From positions 6,076,001 through 6,140,000 of the forward strand of contig JAJTUQ010000001.1 of the NCBI GenBank assembly GCA_021399445.1: a stretch of DNA of 64,000 nt, read 5' to 3'. The stretch comes from Xylogone sp. PMI_703. Lineage: Eukaryota; Ascomycota; Leotiomycetes. The position numbers were made by a program, and so were the translations under genes. Positions 63,525-64,000 of this stretch are shown here, one piece after another. Position 1 is the stretch's first letter, and the number at the start of each line of letters is the position of its first letter. The notes beneath the pieces were generated by a model, which had not been told where the DNA came from, made no database searches, and was given only the letters and a program-made list of their open reading frames with translations.

Positions 63525-64000
63525 AAGGAGAGGAGAGAGGGATTACATTGCCTGGACGTTCTCTTTTTTGATTTATGCATCGTGGCCGAGAGGTGTTGGT
63601 AGATAGTTAAGTTTTTGCCTTGCCTTTCTCTTCTTCTCTATGAGCCTGCCTGTCTGTTGCTCTCAAAAGCCATTGGCTTCATCTCAGCACGTTATTAAGT
63701 GCATTTGTCTCAGATGAGGGGGTCAGAGGTAATATACCGAGGCTCAGGACATACAACAACATACACACACGGGGCAAAGGAAAAAAGGGGAGAAAAGAGA
63801 CAGACACATGGAAACGGACTAGAGACACAAAATGCACATGTTCTAACAGACACCTGGTTTCTGACGGCTTGAGCATTGTAAGCATATCTACTGTGAATAG
63901 ACTAAACGAACAGAGTGAAAAAAGATGTGCAAAGATCCACGCCAAGGTAAAACATATCCATAAGAGTAATTCCAAACATCTGCCCCGCTGTACGCCATCC

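Larger units (their letters stand above)
60467..64000. promoter_or_regulatory. Long upstream region of the Ras gene, simple repeats
   Basis: No coding gene supported. Several frames of 130-270 codons on both strands at 60.4-62.3 kb are Ser/Pro- or Arg/Glu-rich translations of GA/CT-rich DNA and overlap one another. Purine tracts lie at 61284-61306, 61801-61829, 62249-62270 (CT) and 63489-63522. The first kilobase is probably a transcribed 5' leader of the Ras mRNA; the rest promoter. No further gene end is detected up to 64000. Confidence 0.5.

Overview
The window is nuclear DNA of a filamentous ascomycete (Pezizomycotina). Evidence: short spliceosomal introns of about 45-120 bp with GTRNGT donors, CTAAC/CTAAT branch points and AG acceptors; an ApsA/Num1-type cortical protein; a Ras2-type GTPase with a Ser/Pro insert; a DHA1 drug transporter; compact genes separated by AT-rich or low-complexity spacers. 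A class-level assignment (Leotiomycetes would fit) is a guess. I rebuilt exon structures by hand from splice signals and reading phase; in every joined gene the exon lengths sum to a multiple of three.

Layout. 1-345: 5' end of an unknown gene leaving the window. 1.3-4.6 kb (-): remains of a zinc-knuckle plus GIY-YIG-like gene with several frame breaks. 5.0-7.6 kb: a repeat nest. Two tRNA-Arg(ACG)-like genes, both with a 53-nt insertion in the anticodon arm, bracket TA-flanked MITEs; one MITE contains another, which contains a solo LTR. 8.6-10.5 kb (+): unknown disordered protein. 10.9-16.0 kb (-): DHX29/YLR419W-like DEAH helicase in 10 exons, divergent from GCN1 (16.2-24.5 kb, +) across 192 bp. 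24.9-25.7 kb (+): ribosomal protein eL19. 26.7-28.4 kb (+): mitochondrial-type serine hydroxymethyltransferase, convergent with an SDR (28.7-29.6 kb, -). 30.8-31.7 kb (+): TPMT-family methyltransferase. 31.8-32.7 kb (-): OTU-family deubiquitinase. 33.5-35.4 kb (+): DHA1 MFS transporter. 36.1-40.6 kb (-): ApsA/Num1-like protein. 45.3-46.2 kb (-): HAD-type dehalogenase-like protein, divergent from a six-TM membrane protein (46.5-48.0 kb, +). 59.6-60.5 kb (-): Ras2-type GTPase.

Two long stretches have no gene I can support: 40.6-45.3 kb and 48.0-59.6 kb. The second has a decayed minisatellite, microsatellites and many GTACAGTAC/GTACTGTAC motifs. At least 3.5 kb upstream of the Ras gene is also non-coding, with GA/CT tracts and a CCAAT-rich array.

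Functional theme: from 11 to 33 kb several neighbours touch protein synthesis (initiation-type helicase, GCN1, eL19, SHMT for one-carbon units, an Otu2-like enzyme). The candidates for something undescribed are the nested repeats with their unusual tRNA pair, and the decayed zinc-knuckle/GIY-YIG gene beside them.
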